Below are positions 30,526 through 33,499 of a stretch of 33,499 nucleotides of DNA, one piece after another (position 1 is the stretch's first letter; each line of letters opens with the position of its first letter). The stretch comes from a virus. The position numbers and the translations under genes were made by a program. The notes under the pieces are model-generated. The model had not been told where the DNA came from, made no database searches, and worked only from the letters and a program-made list of their open reading frames with translations. The DNA lies in the IMG/VR virus record IMGVR_UViG_3300015196_000003, positions 1 to 33,499 of that record; one strand, given 5' to 3'.

Positions 30526-32892
30526 ATGAGCGTTTCACGTCAATTAAACTTACTTGGTCAGCAGCGTGTAGATATCCCTCACTTCCGCTCTCTTGAGTCG
30601 TCTATTTCAAACGACTTCGACCTAGCAATGGGTACAATCGTAGCAGGGCAGAAGCCTTTGATCGTTAAAGGCTTCAATATCTCAATGACTAACGTTATTG
30701 GCAAGGCTGCTTCGGCTCTAGTATTAAACGCAGCCAATGGAGTCGTGATTCACTACTTCGCTTCGGAAGCAGGCTCTATATTATCTGTTTCAGCGGCCCA
30801 AGCAGCGGATATCCTTACCTCGACCAATCCAAACGTTTCAGGCGCTTTCGTATCCAATAATACTAACTATGTAGGTATTGACTTCTTGCGTGCTACCGAT
30901 CCAACCACTACTGACACGGTACAGTTCCTAGACGCCACTTCCCTTGTAGAGACGGCAAAGTCTGTACCTCTTTCACGTGCTCTTACCTACAAGATCGTCA
31001 TTAGCACCAACTCCTTCTCGTCTGCCTCAAATATCTGTCCTATCGCCAAAGTCGTTACTGATATTAACGGCAACGTCACCTCAGTTACAGATTCACGTAA
31101 GATGATGTTTCGCCTGGGGTCTGGCGGGGACTTTCCCAACATCCAGAATACATATTCATTTCCTGCTGGACGTAGCGAGAATACACTTACCAGTAGCGAT
31201 GTTTTCTTAGGTGGAGATAAGTCTATTGGAAACCTGAAGGACTGGTGCGACTCTGTTACTACCCGTCTATGGGAAGTATCTGGAGGTGGAGACTATTGGT
31301 ACTCACCTACCAGCCCACAGAACGTACAGATGATTAAAGAGGGTGCAGCACTTGCAAACGGAGACTACTTTAGCTACTCAGGCGCAGGCGGTGCAAACGG
31401 CGACCTTACTTGGCAGGGGATCAGGATTCTATTTAGCAATGCAGTTGCTTCCGGTGTTTATTACAACATAGTCACAGACCAAGCTGCACCACTTGTGGGT
31501 CTAACTAACCTTGCTATTGGTGAATGTGTATATGTAGACCTGACTCGTGCCTCGAACGCAACGTTGACCGTTACCAAGACTGCCCTGACCGCGCTTGGTT
31601 CACCGGTTATCCCAGGTAGCCGCTATATAATGGCTTATAGAGGGCCTAGCGGCTACGTATACGCGCGTAATAACTATCTACCGGTTAGCTCTACCAATCC
31701 CTTCGCTGCGATCCCAGCAGCCACTGCTATAGCAAACGGCACTGTAACATTATCTGCAACCCCTGGTAGTACCGTCAACCCTCTTGTGCCGTCTATTAAC
31801 GCAGGCGGGTTGGCGCAGACCAACGGTATTCTCGCTATTGCAGCGGGTCCTGCAACCGTTAAGGGTAATGCAGTTGCAACTGGTGTAGGTACCGCACTCG
31901 ATAACGTAACAGCCTTGACCGCTGGTGGGCTCATTGCATCGATGCGCAGTGCCGGTGTGGAGAAGGCTAGTATAGACTACCTAGGCAACCTACTCGCACC
32001 TCAGTTCAAGGCTTACGGTACCTCTTCTGCTACGCTACTAGGGACTGTAGCTTCAACCGGTACAGCAGTCGCCAACATCATCGACAATACAATAAGCTTA
32101 ACAACCGTTGGCGATAAGATCCTTTCTATTCGCACCGCTGGAGCAGAAAAGGCGTTCTTTGACTATACAGGTGCTCTAGCAGCTACTTCATACACAGCTA
32201 CTGGCACTAACGCCGTAACAATCAAGTCGCCTGCAACATCTGGTACTGTCAACATTATTGACACTACCAGTACACTATCGGCAGCAGCTGACAAACTACT
32301 CTCCATCCGCAATAACGCCTCGGAAAAAGCCTATGTAACTAAAACTGGTAGTGGTAGCTTTGCTAACGTAGGTATCGCGGGACAACCTGTGTTAGGGGCT
32401 TGTTATGGTGTTTGCAGTGCCTTTTCTGGAACCGCTAATACCACTGTCACTACAGCGGCAACTTACTATAATATTCAGGGAGTTATCGGGACCTCCGGCA
32501 CCAGTGCAATCGGCTTCCCGTACTTTGCGGGGGATATAACAAAGTTACGGTGGATCCCCGCCCTACCTACGGCTGGGCAAGTTATCGGTATCAGAATGGG
32601 ATGGAACGGTACATTTACTACCAACACTTCAGGAACTGTTACTTTTGCCCCTGTATTCTCAACGGATAGCGGCACTACTTGGACCATATGCCCAGGCGGC
32701 GCACAGGGGTTGACCTCTATAGTAGCTGTTGCTGGCACCACCTATAACATAACAGGATTTAGCATCTGCTCAGTGAGCAACCCAGCTACTCATTTTGGTT
32801 TCGGGGTTACGCACTCAGTAAGCGCCTCTCAAGTGACCCCAAACTTGATTGTGGAAGCCTCCGTATATAACACTACCAGCTTTGTATTCTAA
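30526..32892 (+). CDS. Tail fibre/baseplate protein with C-terminal repeats, 788 aa
   Basis: Start ATG 30526 is set by GGAG, six bases upstream; an earlier ATG (30466) lies in the previous gene. The N-terminal 400 residues (SRQLNLLGQQRVDIPHFRSL, FDLAMGTIVAGQKPLIVKGF, TYSFPAGRSENTLTSSDVFL, VTTRLWEVSGGGDYWYSP) match a common first part of fibre/adaptor proteins in large phages, probably the baseplate anchor. About 460-610 are three repeats with the core (L/M)SIR-(A)-EKA--D--G-L. The C-terminal 170 residues form an Ala/Thr/Gly-rich beta domain. Last gene of the operon; its stop overlaps that of the opposing gene. Confidence 0.65.
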   Translation: MSVSRQLNLLGQQRVDIPHFRSLESSISNDFDLAMGTIVAGQKPLIVKGFNISMTNVIGKAASALVLNAANGVVIHYFASEAGSILSVSAAQAADILTSTNPNVSGAFVSNNTNYVGIDFLRATDPTTTDTVQFLDATSLVETAKSVPLSRALTYKIVISTNSFSSASNICPIAKVVTDINGNVTSVTDSRKMMFRLGSGGDFPNIQNTYSFPAGRSENTLTSSDVFLGGDKSIGNLKDWCDSVTTRLWEVSGGGDYWYSPTSPQNVQMIKEGAALANGDYFSYSGAGGANGDLTWQGIRILFSNAVASGVYYNIVTDQAAPLVGLTNLAIGECVYVDLTRASNATLTVTKTALTALGSPVIPGSRYIMAYRGPSGYVYARNNYLPVSSTNPFAAIPAATAIANGTVTLSATPGSTVNPLVPSINAGGLAQTNGILAIAAGPATVKGNAVATGVGTALDNVTALTAGGLIASMRSAGVEKASIDYLGNLLAPQFKAYGTSSATLLGTVASTGTAVANIIDNTISLTTVGDKILSIRTAGAEKAFFDYTGALAATSYTATGTNAVTIKSPATSGTVNIIDTTSTLSAAADKLLSIRNNASEKAYVTKTGSGSFANVGIAGQPVLGACYGVCSAFSGTANTTVTTAATYYNIQGVIGTSGTSAIGFPYFAGDITKLRWIPALPTAGQVIGIRMGWNGTFTTNTSGTVTFAPVFSTDSGTTWTICPGGAQGLTSIVAVAGTTYNITGFSICSVSNPATHFGFGVTHSVSASQVTPNLIVEASVYNTTSFVF

Positions 32893-33416
32893 AACACAGC
32901 TTGAACCGCCACTGTCCCAAAACCAATTAGTAGTGAAGCTGAAACCACCTTCGCGACTCCATCATTGACACCCAATCCGTGGACAGTATCCCATGCGTCA
33001 TTGCCAGCCGTATTCTCTTTGAATATCTTTGCAGTATTGTACTGAAAATCCCACCAAGCGGCAGCTCTACCTGCATTAAATAATCCCCTCCATACCGGAT
33101 CAGAGCTGTTTTTGTATAAGGCTGAAAAGATAGCCATTTCAAGTAAGTCCGTAACACGAGGGGCCACTGCAACCAAAAAAAAGTTGGAGCCGGTAGCTAA
33201 TCCACGGTACTCGACCGAGGCAAGTGAGCCATACTTGAAAAAGTTGATATCTTTAACACCAACACCCGTCAAGTGAGCCATACCTGCGTGGGACAATTCG
33301 TGTAAAACAAGTTGGGCAGGACAGACAGCTGGCATCCACATGATTGTGAACCAGGGATTGCCAGACTGCGCACGAGCAGGTAGTGCGAGCAGAAGGATCA
33401 GCATCAAGATTCTCAT
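32889..33416 (-). CDS. Signal-peptide HExxH membrane metallopeptidase-like protein, 175 aa
   Basis: ATG 33416 is chosen over the upstream in-frame 33452, because it begins a clear signal peptide: MRILMLILLLALPARAQSG, with a likely cut near AQS. After export, LVLHELSHAGMAHLTG has HELSH at 39-43, the HExxH zinc motif, and a hydrophobic stretch (FFLVAVAPRVTDLLEMAIF, about 79-97) could cross the membrane or pack on the site. The C-terminus (KVVSASLLIGFGTVAVQAVF) is a probable membrane helix. It resembles M50-like or other membrane-associated metallopeptidases. The stop overlaps the stop of the fibre gene. Role unknown: envelope modification, superinfection exclusion or lysis are options. Confidence 0.7.
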   Translation of the reverse strand: MRILMLILLLALPARAQSGNPWFTIMWMPAVCPAQLVLHELSHAGMAHLTGVGVKDINFFKYGSLASVEYRGLATGSNFFLVAVAPRVTDLLEMAIFSALYKNSSDPVWRGLFNAGRAAAWWDFQYNTAKIFKENTAGNDAWDTVHGLGVNDGVAKVVSASLLIGFGTVAVQAVF

Positions 33417-33423
33417 AGCATCA

Positions 33424-33452
33424 ACCGTATCACGTAACAATATACAAGTCAA
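33424..33452 (-). promoter_or_regulatory. Candidate promoter P4 for the membrane metallopeptidase gene
   Basis: Reading the minus strand, TTGACT (33452-33447), a 17-base spacer and TG-A-TACGGT (TACGGT 33429-33424) repeat the CTTGAC...CGTGnTA layout of the early promoters P2 and P3. The gene's ATG is only eight bases beyond the -10, which would make the transcript nearly leaderless. Confidence 0.5.
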
Positions 33453-33465
33453 GGGGATAAAACCA

Positions 33466-33499
33466 ATGTCAACAAAAGTATTCTTTGTCTACGGACTGA
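33466..33499 (+). CDS. Start of an unknown gene (cut by the window end)
   Basis: ATG 33466 has AAGGGG (33451-33456) nine bases upstream, and the frame is open to the end of the window, giving MSTKVFFVYGL. The beta-like start is suggestive of a Rossmann-type or similar fold, but 11 residues are too few to identify. It diverges from the metallopeptidase-like gene, sharing a 49-base intergenic region. Confidence 0.6.
   Translation, partial: MSTKVFFVYGL

Overview
The window is part of the genome of a large tailed phage, most likely a contractile-tailed (myovirus-type) phage with a big genome, or a prophage-like relative. The evidence is an uninterrupted tail and baseplate block (tape measure, hub, OB-fold spike, a LysM plus gp25-type wedge fusion, a giant baseplate-J-type protein, fibre proteins), compact overlapping genes, many tiny conserved-hypothetical genes, and phage-type accessory enzymes (Dam-type methyltransferase, MazG-type pyrophosphohydrolase, deoxyribosyltransferase-like protein). 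Terminase, capsid, sheath, polymerase and integrase genes are not in the window. The host cannot be named. Early-type genes use ordinary Shine-Dalgarno sites and sigma-70-like promoters.

Layout. (1) 1-4160, plus strand: a run of small accessory genes, beginning with the tail of a coiled-coil/membrane protein. It includes a four-CxxC zinc protein and several phage families of unknown function. After a perfect bidirectional terminator (3444-3471) and a strong promoter comes a zinc-finger/HARP-like protein. (2) 4261-11514, minus strand: at least four transcription units. In transcription order they are a small membrane protein, a HELRH metallopeptidase-like protein, hypothetical proteins, a DUF6197-like protein, a Dam methyltransferase with a zinc tail, and then a tight cassette of AAA+ ATPase, ParB-like protein, zinc/coiled-coil protein, nucleotidyltransferase, MazG-like protein and deoxyribosyltransferase-like protein. 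Four units begin at an identical 9-mer box (TGCGCTATA), and two of these boxes sit directly behind a hairpin terminator. (3) 11758-32892, plus strand: the tail/baseplate operon, with genes nearly end to end. (4) 32889-33416, minus strand: a signal-peptide-bearing HExxH membrane protein that meets the last tail gene stop-to-stop. A new plus-strand gene begins at 33466.

How the genes work together. Region 3 builds the tail tip. Chaperone-like proteins and the tape measure set tail length, the hub and spike form the puncturing centre, the wedge proteins (gp25-type and J-type) form the baseplate, and the Kelch-, C1q- and repeat-bearing proteins probably decorate it or bind the host. Regions 1 and 2 look like early or middle accessory functions: DNA modification, nucleotide housekeeping or signal breakdown, and small host-takeover or counter-defence candidates.

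The least expected signals are: two distinct promoter families; tandem perfect hairpins at minus-strand 3' ends (three at 8557-8646, two at 9278-9339); a TAATCTTT word repeated at late-gene junctions that lack Shine-Dalgarno sites; a Kelch-type propeller inside a baseplate protein; and a module shared between the two largest tail proteins. All function calls come from reading motifs by eye; no database search was possible.
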